From Chryseolinea soli (GTDB lineage: Bacteria; Bacteroidota; Bacteroidia; Cytophagales; Cyclobacteriaceae), in the NCBI RefSeq assembly GCF_003589925.1, contig NZ_CP032382.1:7688001-7752000 (forward strand): 64,000 nucleotides of DNA, written 5' to 3'. Positions within the stretch are counted from its first letter, which is position 1. Each line of letters starts with the position of its first letter. Under the pieces are notes generated by a model, which did not search any database, was not told the origin of the DNA, and worked only from the letters and a program-made list of their open reading frames with translations. A program made the translations under genes and the position numbers. Below, one piece after another: positions 52,310 to 60,644 of this stretch.

Positions 52310-53707
52310 ATGAAGAGTTATCGCGAGCTGATTGAGCAAACCTTTGAGTTTCCCCAGAAAGAATTTAAGGTGCGCGACCATGAATTGCTGTTCAACGATG
52401 TGCCCCTGATGGATATCATCAAGGAATATGGCACACCCTTGAAGCTGACGTATCTGCCCCGCATCAGCGAAAACATCCGCTATGTGCAGGCCACGTTCAA
52501 CAACGCCCTGGAGCGTTTCAAATACAACGCCAAATACACGTATTGCTATTGTACAAAGTCCTCGCACTTCTCCTTCATCATGCAGGAGGCTTTGAAAAAT
52601 AAGGACGTGCACATGGAAACCTCGTCGTCGTTCGACATTCCCATCGTGCGCGCGCTCTACGAGCAGGGTAAACTCACCAAGGACACCTACATTCTTTGCA
52701 ACGGCTTCAAGATGCCGCTCTACCGTCAGTACATCAGCGAACTGCTGAACGACGACTTCAACAACTGCATTCCCATCCTGGACAATCTCGGCGAAATAGA
52801 TTTCTACGAAGAGAATGTGAAGGTGCCCTACAAAGTGGGTATCCGCGTGGCCGCTGACGAAGAACCCAAGTTTGAGTTCTATACTTCGCGCCTGGGCATC
52901 CGCTACAGCGACATCAATTCGTTCTATAAGGAAAGGATCGAGAAGAGCGACAAGGCGTCGTTGAAGATGCTGCACTTCTTCATCAACACCGGGATCAAAG
53001 ACACCGCCTATTACTGGAGCGAGCTCAGCCGCTTCATCTTCAAATACTGCGAACTGAAAAAGATCTGCGATTCGCTGGACTCCATCGACATCGGTGGCGG
53101 CTTCCCGATCAAAACATCGCTCACTTTCCACTACGACTACAAGTACATGATCGAACAGATCGTGGAAAACATCAAGTGGATCTGCGACAAGAACAACGTG
53201 CCCGTGCCCAACATCTTCACCGAGTTCGGCAGCTACACCGTTGGCGAAAGCGGCGCGGTATTGTATTCGCTCGTTGACCAGAAACTTCAAAACGACAAGG
53301 AGCTTTGGTATATGATCAACGGCTCGTTCATCACCCACTTGCCCGACGCCTGGGGACTGAACCAGAAATACATTTTGCTGGCGCTGAACAAATGGGATGA
53401 CCCCTACCACAAAGTGAACATCGGCGGCCTCACCTGCGACAGCATGGACTATTACAACTCCGAAGCCCACACCGGTGAAGTGTTCCTTCCCATGATCACC
53501 GACGAGGAGCCGCTGTACATCGGGTTCTTCCACACCGGTGCATACCAGGAATCGCTGGGTGGCTATGGCGGCATTCAACATTGCCTCATCCCCGCCCCCA
53601 AACACGTGCTCATCGACCGTGATGAAGACGGGGTGATCACCACGCAGCTTTTCGCACCTGAACAGACGAGCGAAAGCATGCTGCGCGTGCTGGGATACGG
53701 AAAGTAA
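52310..53707 (+). CDS. speA: Arginine decarboxylase (short, fold III)
   Basis: The 465-residue PLP enzyme belongs to the alanine-racemase-fold decarboxylases, with the Schiff-base Lys83 in YCYCTKSSHF, a phosphate-binding IDIGGGFPIKT and EFGSYTVGESGAV, and the substrate-binding GLTCDSMDYYN (Cys-Asp). It is clearly shorter than the 650-residue E. coli SpeA, but it has the SpeA-like FYTSRLGIRYSDI wording. Arginine is decarboxylated to agmatine. The arginase-like gene is divergent next door and the DHS-like gene nearby, making a polyamine set. Specificity for arginine versus diaminopimelate or ornithine is inferred from these features. Confidence 0.88.
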   Translation: MKSYRELIEQTFEFPQKEFKVRDHELLFNDVPLMDIIKEYGTPLKLTYLPRISENIRYVQATFNNALERFKYNAKYTYCYCTKSSHFSFIMQEALKNKDVHMETSSSFDIPIVRALYEQGKLTKDTYILCNGFKMPLYRQYISELLNDDFNNCIPILDNLGEIDFYEENVKVPYKVGIRVAADEEPKFEFYTSRLGIRYSDINSFYKERIEKSDKASLKMLHFFINTGIKDTAYYWSELSRFIFKYCELKKICDSLDSIDIGGGFPIKTSLTFHYDYKYMIEQIVENIKWICDKNNVPVPNIFTEFGSYTVGESGAVLYSLVDQKLQNDKELWYMINGSFITHLPDAWGLNQKYILLALNKWDDPYHKVNIGGLTCDSMDYYNSEAHTGEVFLPMITDEEPLYIGFFHTGAYQESLGGYGGIQHCLIPAPKHVLIDRDEDGVITTQLFAPEQTSESMLRVLGYGK

Positions 53708-53731
53708 AGGATATCAGAATCATAAGGACAT

Positions 53732-53766
53732 AAAAAAACGCCGGGAGATTTCCTGGCGTTTTTTTA
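53732..53766. terminator. Bidirectional intrinsic terminator
   Basis: Arms AAAAAAACGCCGGGA and TCCTGGCGTTTTTTT enclose the loop GATT. It serves both the decarboxylase gene and the convergent DUF4412 gene. Confidence 0.88.
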
Positions 53767-53786
53767 TATCGACAATTCCAAAGGAT

Positions 53787-54632
53787 CTAGAATCCCGACT
53801 TCACTTCTTTATATCCGGCCGGCACTTCAAAATCAGAAGCGGGCAGCGATTGTTTTTTGATCTCAGTAACTTCCATCGCCATATGCCCCTGAGGCATAGT
53901 CATCTCTATTCTCAACGGAACGCCTTCGATCTGCTCATAGAAAAGAGCCTGTTGTGAATTGCCCATCCGTTGCTTGGAGAGGCTTTTCAGATCGATGCCT
54001 TTCATGTCGGTCGTGGTCCAAAAGAACTGCTTCATCGCCATCTTCTTGGCGTCGGGATCTTGGGAGGTAGACTCCACGATGAACTTGGTGCAGGTATAGC
54101 CCAGGATCTTTGTGGTTTCGGAAGTCTTGGTCACCTTATAGTCCAGTTTTTCCTTCTCTTTATCTTTATCCGTGAATTGCGGCATCACTGAAAAAGTTTT
54201 GTTCTCCCGGTCGATGCGATAGGCAGTGTTTTTGTCCGTCAGGTACAGCATCTCCATGTTGGACATCATGCCACCATCCATTTTGGTGATAGAATTGTTG
54301 TTTTTTACCTTGATCTGCATGCCCTTGGGGAACATGGAGCTGAGTCCACCGCCGCCTTGCGCCGCCTTGAGCATATTTTCGATTTGGGCTTTCATTTGGG
54401 GGTTGGATTCCATCATCGCCTTGAACTGGGGATCTTCCATCTTGGCCTGCATCTCTTTCATTTTGGCCTGGGTGGCAGGATCTTTCATTTGTTTCTCCGC
54501 TGCTTCCATCTGGGCTTTCATTTGCGGGTCGGTGATCTCCATTTTCATGGTCCAGTTCATGATACCCTCCCAGCTTTGCGCGTGGGCGAGTGTGACGGTG
54601 AGAAGGAGAAGAAGGATCAGTGTCTTTTTCAT
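53787..54632 (-). CDS. DUF4412-type secreted protein with Met-rich repeat
   Basis: The 281-residue protein has a signal peptide (MKKTLILLLLLTVTLAHAQS). Residues 37-85 form a Met/Lys/Gln helical stretch with repeated DPxxxAxM-type units (DPQMKAQMEAAEKQMK, DPATQAKMKEMQAKME, DPQFKAMMESNPQMKAQI), reminiscent of STI1-like DP repeats. The following domain has TSETTKILGYTCTKFIVEST and KEVKSGF, typical DUF4412. It may bind another protein or a lipid in the envelope. It is convergent with speA across a shared terminator. Confidence 0.78.
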   Translation of the reverse strand: MKKTLILLLLLTVTLAHAQSWEGIMNWTMKMEITDPQMKAQMEAAEKQMKDPATQAKMKEMQAKMEDPQFKAMMESNPQMKAQIENMLKAAQGGGGLSSMFPKGMQIKVKNNNSITKMDGGMMSNMEMLYLTDKNTAYRIDRENKTFSVMPQFTDKDKEKEKLDYKVTKTSETTKILGYTCTKFIVESTSQDPDAKKMAMKQFFWTTTDMKGIDLKSLSKQRMGNSQQALFYEQIEGVPLRIEMTMPQGHMAMEVTEIKKQSLPASDFEVPAGYKEVKSGF

Positions 54633-54885
54633 GTGATTTTTTAGTTAGGGTAAGGGCGGCTTTGGGGGGGTGCCAAAACCGGCATCCAAGATAACTAAAG
54701 AATCAGAGAAATGTTCGGCCGGTTTTTGCTTTCGTGTTTCCCCATTTTAGGCTAAATTCATTCAAGATTCCTGCCTTTATTTATTTTCTAAACCGCTCGC
54801 CTTATGAAATGCTTCTCTGGTGTGCTTGACCGTCCCCGCTATTTTTTAGCACCGCACTTCATGCGACGACTAAAACCAAACGCTC

Positions 54886-57012
54886 ATGAAAATCTACGAC
54901 GAAAAGCACCTCAAGAACATTGTTCTGCTGGGTGCGCCCAAGGCCGGCAAGACCCTGCTGGCCGAAGACATGATTTTTGAAGCCGGCATCATTCACCGGA
55001 GGGGTACCATTGAAGGTAAAAACACGGTGTCGGACTTCCATGACATTGAACAGGAACGGGGCAATTCCGTCTTCGCCTCGTCGATGCACACCGAGTGGCG
55101 CGACTACAAGATCAACATCATCGATACCCCCGGGTTCGACGATTTCATAGGTGAAATGATTGCCGCGGTACGCGTGGCAGACACCTGTGTGATGGTCATC
55201 AACGCACAACACGGTGTAGAAGTAGGTACCGAACTGATCTGGGACTACATCGACCAGTTTCAAAAGCCGGTACTCTTCGCTGTAAACCTGGTCGACCATC
55301 CCAGGTCAAACTTCGACGGTGCGCTGCAGTCGCTCAAAGACCGCTTTGGAAACGCCGTCGTGCAAATGCAATATCCCCTGAACCAGGGCGAGAGTTTCAA
55401 CGCCATCATCGACCTGCTGAAGATGGTGATGTATAAGTTTCCGCCGGAAGGTGGCAAACCCGAGAAGCTTCCCATCCCCGCCTCCGAAAAAGAAAAGGCC
55501 GACCGCCTCCACAACGAACTGGTGGAAAAAGCGGCCGAGAACGACGAGAAGCTCATGGAAAAATATTTCGAGCAGGGCACCCTCGACGAAGACGAGATGC
55601 GCGAAGGCCTGAAGCTGGGCATGATCCACCACGAGGTCTTCCCCGTTTTTGTGATGTCGGCCAAAAAGAACATGGGCAGCGGCCGCATGATGGGCTTCAT
55701 CGACAACGTGGCGCCCTCTCCCGCCGAAGCCAAGCCCGAACTCAGCGCCGACGGTCAGGAACTTCCCATCGACCCCACCAAACCCGCCGTCTTGTTTGTC
55801 TTCAAGACCCACCTTGAACCCAACCTGGGCAGGCTCTCCTTTTTCAAAGTGATCTCCGGCGAAGTGACCACCGCCTCCGAACTCGTCAACAGCCAGACCG
55901 GCGCCGTCGAACGCATCCACCAACTGTTCATCGTCGACGGCAAAGCGCGAAACCCGGTCGACCGCCTGGTGGCCGGCGACATTGGCGCCACCCTGAAGCT
56001 CAAGGACACCTACACCAACCAAACCCTGCACGCCAGAGGCTACGACATCACCGTGCAGCCCATCACCTTCCCCGAACCGCGCATTCGCACGGCCGTGATC
56101 GCCTTCAGCAAAAATGATGATGAAAAGATCGGCGAGGTCTTGCATAAGATCCATCACGAAGACCCCACGCTCATGGTGGCCTATTCCAAAGAGATCAAGC
56201 AACTGATCATCTCCGGGCAGGGCGAGTTGCACTTGGCCGTGTGCAAGTGGTTCCTCGAAAATGTATACAAACTCCACGTGGACTTCGAAAGCCCCCGCAT
56301 CTCCTATCGCGAAACCATTCGCAAATCGGCCAACGCCACCTACCGTCACAAAAAACAATCGGGTGGCGCAGGGCAGTTTGGCGAAGTCCATATGAAAGTG
56401 GAGCCTTATATAGAAGGCATGCCCGAACCCACGGAGTTTCCCGTGCGCGGCAAAGAAGTGATCGACCTGGAGTGGGGTGGCAAGCTGGTGTTCTACAACT
56501 GCATTGTGGGTGGCGTGATCGACTCGCGCTTCATCCCTTCCATCCTGAAGGGCGTGATGGAAAAAATGGAAGAAGGTCCCATCACCGGCTCCTATGTGCG
56601 CGACGTACGTGTGATGGTCTACGACGGCAAGATGCACCCCGTCGATTCCAACGACATCTCCTTCAAGATCGCAGGCATGATGGCCTTCAAAGACGCTTTC
56701 CTCCGCTGCGAACCGCTGCTGCTGGAACCCATCTGCGATGTGGAGATCATGCTCCCCGAAGATGTGATGGGCGAAGTGATGGGTGACCTCCAAACCCGCC
56801 GGTCCCTTATCATGGGCATGGACAGCAAGGGCAGCTACCAGGTGATCAAAGCCAAGACGCCGCTGGCCGAATTGGATCGCTACTCCACCACGTTGCGTTC
56901 ACTCTCGCAGGGCCGGGCGCGGTTCACACAAACCTTCTCTGAATTTTCATCCGTACCGTTCGAACTTCAACAAAAACTATCCAAGCAATTGCAGGAAGTG
57001 GAAGCGGTTTAA
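54886..57012 (+). CDS. EF-G paralogue (EF-G2-like) with altered GTPase motifs
   Basis: The 708-residue protein has the five-domain EF-G layout: GTPase domain (1-280), domain II (about 300-400), III-V (to the end, with GQGELHLAVC and QSGGAGQFGEV in IV). The P-loop is GAPKAGKT (16-23). In motif G3 the catalytic His is replaced: DTPGFDDF (80-87) instead of DTPGHVDF, with Phe84. The NKxD motif is NLVD (134-137). So GTP hydrolysis is expected to be weak or absent. Bacteroides EF-G2, reported to promote translation without GTP hydrolysis in starvation, is a plausible relative. The ordinary fusA is expected elsewhere. Confidence 0.88.
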   Translation: MKIYDEKHLKNIVLLGAPKAGKTLLAEDMIFEAGIIHRRGTIEGKNTVSDFHDIEQERGNSVFASSMHTEWRDYKINIIDTPGFDDFIGEMIAAVRVADTCVMVINAQHGVEVGTELIWDYIDQFQKPVLFAVNLVDHPRSNFDGALQSLKDRFGNAVVQMQYPLNQGESFNAIIDLLKMVMYKFPPEGGKPEKLPIPASEKEKADRLHNELVEKAAENDEKLMEKYFEQGTLDEDEMREGLKLGMIHHEVFPVFVMSAKKNMGSGRMMGFIDNVAPSPAEAKPELSADGQELPIDPTKPAVLFVFKTHLEPNLGRLSFFKVISGEVTTASELVNSQTGAVERIHQLFIVDGKARNPVDRLVAGDIGATLKLKDTYTNQTLHARGYDITVQPITFPEPRIRTAVIAFSKNDDEKIGEVLHKIHHEDPTLMVAYSKEIKQLIISGQGELHLAVCKWFLENVYKLHVDFESPRISYRETIRKSANATYRHKKQSGGAGQFGEVHMKVEPYIEGMPEPTEFPVRGKEVIDLEWGGKLVFYNCIVGGVIDSRFIPSILKGVMEKMEEGPITGSYVRDVRVMVYDGKMHPVDSNDISFKIAGMMAFKDAFLRCEPLLLEPICDVEIMLPEDVMGEVMGDLQTRRSLIMGMDSKGSYQVIKAKTPLAELDRYSTTLRSLSQGRARFTQTFSEFSSVPFELQQKLSKQLQEVEAV

Positions 57013-57026
57013 ACGATCTCCGGCCA

Positions 57027-57055
57027 GAACCATGATCCACACCGGGTCATGGTTC
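57027..57055. terminator. Hairpin between convergent genes
   Basis: Arms GAACCATGA and TCATGGTTC with an 11-base loop. No T tract follows in either direction, so it may be a weak or factor-dependent terminator for the EF-G-like and SRPBCC genes. Confidence 0.5.
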
Positions 57056-57067
57056 CGACCGTTGCCT

Positions 57068-57487
57068 TCACAATTTCTTGGCAGCCTTCACCTGTTCCAC
57101 CATTTCGGCCGGAAGCGCATCGGCAATCTCCTGTGCCACGATCCGGCGCCACAAAAAACTTAGCGGACCGACGACTTTCATCGTGGTGGTCATGCGCAAG
57201 CCTTCCGGGGTCTCGTCGTAGGTATGTTCGCCATACATCTTCGCCAAGGGAAAAGTTGTGCAGTCCACAAACTTCCGGTTTTCGATTACCTCCACCAGTT
57301 TGATCTTCACCTTGGGTCCTTTCTTAGGTTTGAGGATGAAATGATTTCCCACTTCAAATTTGCCCAGCAAGCGGGCATACTCCACACCGGCGTCCCAGGT
57401 GTGCCAGCGATCGACGTCGGAGAATAATTTCCAGAGTTGTTCTTTGGTCACCTCGCGGGTCACCAGGGTGTGCGATTGGGTCCACAT
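57068..57487 (-). CDS. SRPBCC-family protein (polyketide-cyclase-like fold)
   Basis: The 139-residue helix-grip protein reads VTREVTKEQLWKLFSDVDRW, then GKFEVGNHFILKPKKGPKVK and LVEVIENRKFVDCTTF, typical of SRPBCC/polyketide-cyclase-2-like proteins. A long C-terminal helix (VAQEIADALPAEMVEQVKAA) closes the fold. The family binds hydrophobic ligands. The ligand is not known. Its upstream DNA is an unusual AT-rich block (57506-57570). Confidence 0.8.
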   Translation of the reverse strand: MWTQSHTLVTREVTKEQLWKLFSDVDRWHTWDAGVEYARLLGKFEVGNHFILKPKKGPKVKIKLVEVIENRKFVDCTTFPLAKMYGEHTYDETPEGLRMTTTMKVVGPLSFLWRRIVAQEIADALPAEMVEQVKAAKKL

Positions 57488-57913
57488 AAATTTTCGGCTT
57501 TTATTTAACTAAGTGTTATATATTATATAAACAAATATAATATGTATACTTATAATATACCAAGTTTTACTGTTATTTTTTTAATGCCTGGGGCTTTCTT
57601 GGAAATGAAAGGGTTGCTGGTCCGCAGCCTAACGTCCTATGCGGTATCGCCACACAATGCAAAGCTTGCTTGGATGTTTAATGCTGGGATGCGCGGCTTC
57701 AGGTTTCCAACGGTGTAGCACGGAATGGATAAAAATTGAGAGCAAATTCACAAACATTACCACCGCAACTCAAGTTGCGGTGGTGTGTGTTGCTGTGTTA
57801 GTCGGCAAAACCGTTGTGTCCATCTAATTATCTTAAAAAAGCTGGAATCAGAAATTGGAAACGATTGTTTTACATATGAGTTTTTATAGATTTGTTATCT
57901 TAGGCTTCATCCT
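57488..57913. other. Intergenic region with AT-rich block
   Basis: These 426 bases lie between divergent genes. A block at about 57506-57570 is nearly pure A/T, with TATATTATATA, AATATAATATG and TATAATATA segments that can form small inverted repeats, suited to a regulator binding site before the SRPBCC gene. A perfect hairpin lies at 57759-57784. A 62-codon frame at 57639 was judged non-coding. Confidence 0.5.
57759..57784. repeat. Perfect 26-base palindrome-like inverted repeat
   Basis: Arms ACCACCGCAACT and AGTTGCGGTGGT are separated by only two bases. It is not followed by a T run, so it is not a normal terminator. It lies 130 bases before the GT2 gene. Confidence 0.75.
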
Positions 57914-58669
57914 GTGAGCAACGCAATCGTCATCATTCCCACCTATAAAGAACGCGACAACATCCGCGCGATCATCGACGCCGTTTTTGCTCTGCCCAAA
58001 GAATTTCACGTCCTCATTGTAGACGACAACTCTCCCGATGGCACGCCGCAGATCGTGGAGCAAATGCAGCAATACTACAACCAGACCGAACATAAACTTC
58101 ACCTGGTGAAACGCCCGGGCAAGCTGGGTTTGGGCACGGCATATATCACGGGGTTTAAGTATGCGATGGCAAAGGGGTATGAATACATCCTGGAAATGGA
58201 TGCTGATTTTTCGCACGATCCCAAAGACCTCATCAATCTTTACCTGGCCTGCGCCGAAGGCAAAAGCGACGTGGCCATCGGTTCGCGCTATGCTACCGGG
58301 GTGAACGTGGTGAACTGGCCTATCGGGCGCGTGTTGCTATCCTACTTTGCCAGCAGCTATGTGCGGCTGATCACCAGCATCCCCATTCGCGACACTACGG
58401 CCGGTTTTCTGTGTTATCGTAAAAAAGTATTGGAAACAATTCCGCTCGACCAGGTGAAATTTGTTGGCTATGCGTTCCAGATCGAGATGAAATTCCTGGC
58501 TTGGAAATACGGATTCGTATTGGAAGAAGTGCCTATCATCTTTACCGACCGCACCCGCGGAGAGTCCAAGATGTCGGCAGGGATCTTTAAAGAAGCCTTT
58601 TTCGGTGTACTTCAAATGACCGTACAAAGTTGGTTTAAGAAGTATATCCCACTCGGTCAATCTTCTTAA
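57914..58669 (+). CDS. GT2 polyprenol-phosphate-mannose/glucose synthase-like enzyme
   Basis: The 251-residue GT-A enzyme begins at GTG (57914) with AIVIIPTYKERDNIRAIIDA, the VDDNSPDGTPQIV block, EMDADFSHDP (DxD) and the QxxRW-like end region. It resembles dolichyl-phosphate mannosyltransferases and would make a polyprenol-linked sugar on the inner face of the membrane. It lacks the C-terminal TM region. It stands alone. It is not the same as the pigment-cluster GT2 at 11920. Confidence 0.85.
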   Translation: MSNAIVIIPTYKERDNIRAIIDAVFALPKEFHVLIVDDNSPDGTPQIVEQMQQYYNQTEHKLHLVKRPGKLGLGTAYITGFKYAMAKGYEYILEMDADFSHDPKDLINLYLACAEGKSDVAIGSRYATGVNVVNWPIGRVLLSYFASSYVRLITSIPIRDTTAGFLCYRKKVLETIPLDQVKFVGYAFQIEMKFLAWKYGFVLEEVPIIFTDRTRGESKMSAGIFKEAFFGVLQMTVQSWFKKYIPLGQSS

Positions 58670-58693
58670 ACCAATTTGTCAATCACTCTCCTC

Positions 58694-59251
58694 TTATTCC
58701 TGAAACCCGACAAAAGTTACGGGGCCTACGTGTGATTTCACCAGTTCCAGGTCCGGTTCAGTGATCTCTACTTCATAGCCATCCTCCTTGAGCATGTTCA
58801 GTATATCCTCTGCGGCTTCGTGCTGTTTGTAGATGTGATAATCTTCACGGGCAAAAACGGGATAGCGTCCCAATTTTTGTTCGCGATCTACAAAGTTAAA
58901 GCCGCACAGGTACAATTTACTAGCGCTGTGTTGAATTCGATAGAGAGGCATTTGCGGAAATTGCTGCAGCCACTCCACCACTTCTTCGCGCGTTCCTTGT
59001 ATGATTTCCGTCAGCTTATAGATCTTCATCACTTCTCCCTGGTTGGGCTTGTCCAGCATGCGCAGGTCGAAGTTATGAACATAGGCTGACAGGCCTACGC
59101 ATCCGCACAACACCATAAGCGGGTTTTGTGCATCTCCGTGCAGTCGTACGTCCAGGTTCTTCGCATTGAAGAATGCCTGAAGCCTACGATTTCTCTTTTG
59201 AATCGTGTTTGTTAGGTCCGGCCTAACTGGGTTTTTGAATTTTAATTGCAT
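58694..59251 (-). CDS. Protein of unknown function
   Basis: The 185-residue protein has no recognised domain. It shows EIIQGTREEVVEWLQQFPQM and PVFAREDYHIYKQHEAAEDILN, a helical pattern, and an alpha/beta look with conserved-looking Tyr, Trp and charged residues. It has two Cys near CGCVG. The ATG at 59251 is used; an internal Met (MKIYKLTEI, near residue 75) is another possible start. No signal peptide or membrane helix. It is convergent with the GT2 gene and follows the permease gene on the same strand. Confidence 0.65.
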   Translation of the reverse strand: MQLKFKNPVRPDLTNTIQKRNRRLQAFFNAKNLDVRLHGDAQNPLMVLCGCVGLSAYVHNFDLRMLDKPNQGEVMKIYKLTEIIQGTREEVVEWLQQFPQMPLYRIQHSASKLYLCGFNFVDREQKLGRYPVFAREDYHIYKQHEAAEDILNMLKEDGYEVEITEPDLELVKSHVGPVTFVGFQE

Positions 59252-59331
59252 AACATTTTTAACGTTACTGATAAGGCGGGCTCCTTATGTAACAAAAATA
59301 GAAAATTATTTCAGTTTTAATATATTCTTAA

Positions 59332-60561
59332 TCAGTCAAAACGGATGGCACGTATCGGATTTATCCGTGCAATGACCATTGTAGGGACCAACAACACGAT
59401 TGTGACGACGAAAAACGTGACGATGTTCAGCACCGCAACGACTTCCCAGTTCCAGGAAATGGGTACGAAGCTCATGTAATAATCATGTGCGTTTAGCTTA
59501 ATTATTTTAAAATAATACTGTATCGCGCATAAACCAAGTCCCAACAGGTTGCCTAAGACCAGACCTTTTACCAGCAAATTAATGCCATTAAAAAGGAAAA
59601 CAGACCGTATCATCTTGTCGGTTGCCCCCATGGCTTTGAGCATGCCAATCATTTGCGTGCGCTCCATCACCAGGATCAGTACAATGGAAATCATGTTTAC
59701 ACACACAACTGTTAAAATAATGACCAAAAGAATGTTGACTTGCCTGCTGATGAGATTGAGCCATTCAAATACCTGGACGTACTTATCGCTCATCAATTGC
59801 ACATTAAAATCCAGGTCCATGGCCTCACTGATGGTGAACGCATCCTCCTCCATCTTTTCAGGACCCTGGTCCTTCACAAATACCTCCAAACCGCCGGCGA
59901 GGCTGTCGGACCAGTCGTTCAACTTCTGGATCATTCGAATGTCACCGATGATCACCTTGCTATCGAAATATTCGGATAGGTTGGTCTCGTAGATGCCACT
60001 GATGGTGAGCTTGCGCGAACGGATCGGATTCTGGAAAAAGTGCACCACGATGTTGTCGCCTACCTTGGCGTTGAGCTTGCGGGCGATGATCTTGCTCACC
60101 ACCACCTGGTGGGCATAGCCCGAGTCGGGAAAGTCAAAGAACTTGCCCTCCACGATGCTGGAGCGAAACGCGTTGACATCATAACTCTTCCCCACACCTT
60201 TTACAAAAACGCCCAGCACTTCGTCCTGGTCGGTCTTCACCAGGCCCGGCTTATGCGCGAACTCCTGCATGTGGGTGACGAACGGATATTTCTCCGGATG
60301 ATCGTAGGGATCCACGTGATAGTTCATGGGCCGCTCTTCCGATGAGTTGCTCATAGTGAGTTTGGTCACCACCATGTGGCCGTTGAAGCCGTATACTTTC
60401 TGCTTCACCGTTTCCTGGAATCCACGCATGATGAGGAACGAAAGGATGCTGGCCGCCAGCCCGATGCCGATGCTGGCGATGGCGATGCGATGGATGGTCG
60501 ATGCAAATCCCTGCTGCTGCTCACGGCTTATTCTTTTGGATATGAAATAGGAAAGGTTCAC
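59332..60561 (-). CDS. FtsX-like ABC permease (LolC/LolE family)
   Basis: The 409-residue protein has the LolC/E layout: TM1 after a short N-terminus (about 25-45), a large periplasmic domain (to about 275) and three TM helices at about 278-300, 325-350 and 375-395, ending in NPIRAIRFD. LolC/E works with the LolD ATPase to extract lipoproteins from the inner membrane and pass them to LolA. No LolD is adjacent. It could also be a MacB-like exporter, but the short loop and the C-terminal INPIRAIR block favour LolC/E. Confidence 0.88.
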   Translation of the reverse strand: MNLSYFISKRISREQQQGFASTIHRIAIASIGIGLAASILSFLIMRGFQETVKQKVYGFNGHMVVTKLTMSNSSEERPMNYHVDPYDHPEKYPFVTHMQEFAHKPGLVKTDQDEVLGVFVKGVGKSYDVNAFRSSIVEGKFFDFPDSGYAHQVVVSKIIARKLNAKVGDNIVVHFFQNPIRSRKLTISGIYETNLSEYFDSKVIIGDIRMIQKLNDWSDSLAGGLEVFVKDQGPEKMEEDAFTISEAMDLDFNVQLMSDKYVQVFEWLNLISRQVNILLVIILTVVCVNMISIVLILVMERTQMIGMLKAMGATDKMIRSVFLFNGINLLVKGLVLGNLLGLGLCAIQYYFKIIKLNAHDYYMSFVPISWNWEVVAVLNIVTFFVVTIVLLVPTMVIARINPIRAIRFD

Positions 60562-60644
60562 GTGTTATTGCTAACTTTTCAGCCGTTAATGATTTCTGCA
60601 AAATAAGATAACCGCAGACCACAATCAACTGCCCGGAACGGATC

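Noticed and set aside
52283..53605. Long minus-strand open frame antisense to arginine decarboxylase
   Set aside because: Same reasoning; all PLP-enzyme motifs are on the other strand.
55306..56793. Long minus-strand open frame antisense to the EF-G-like gene
   Set aside because: Complement of a conserved gene, His/Val/Gly-rich translation typical of an antisense shadow.
57639..57827. Small plus-strand frame of 62 codons
   Set aside because: No ribosome-binding context, contains the perfect palindrome, and no family resemblance.
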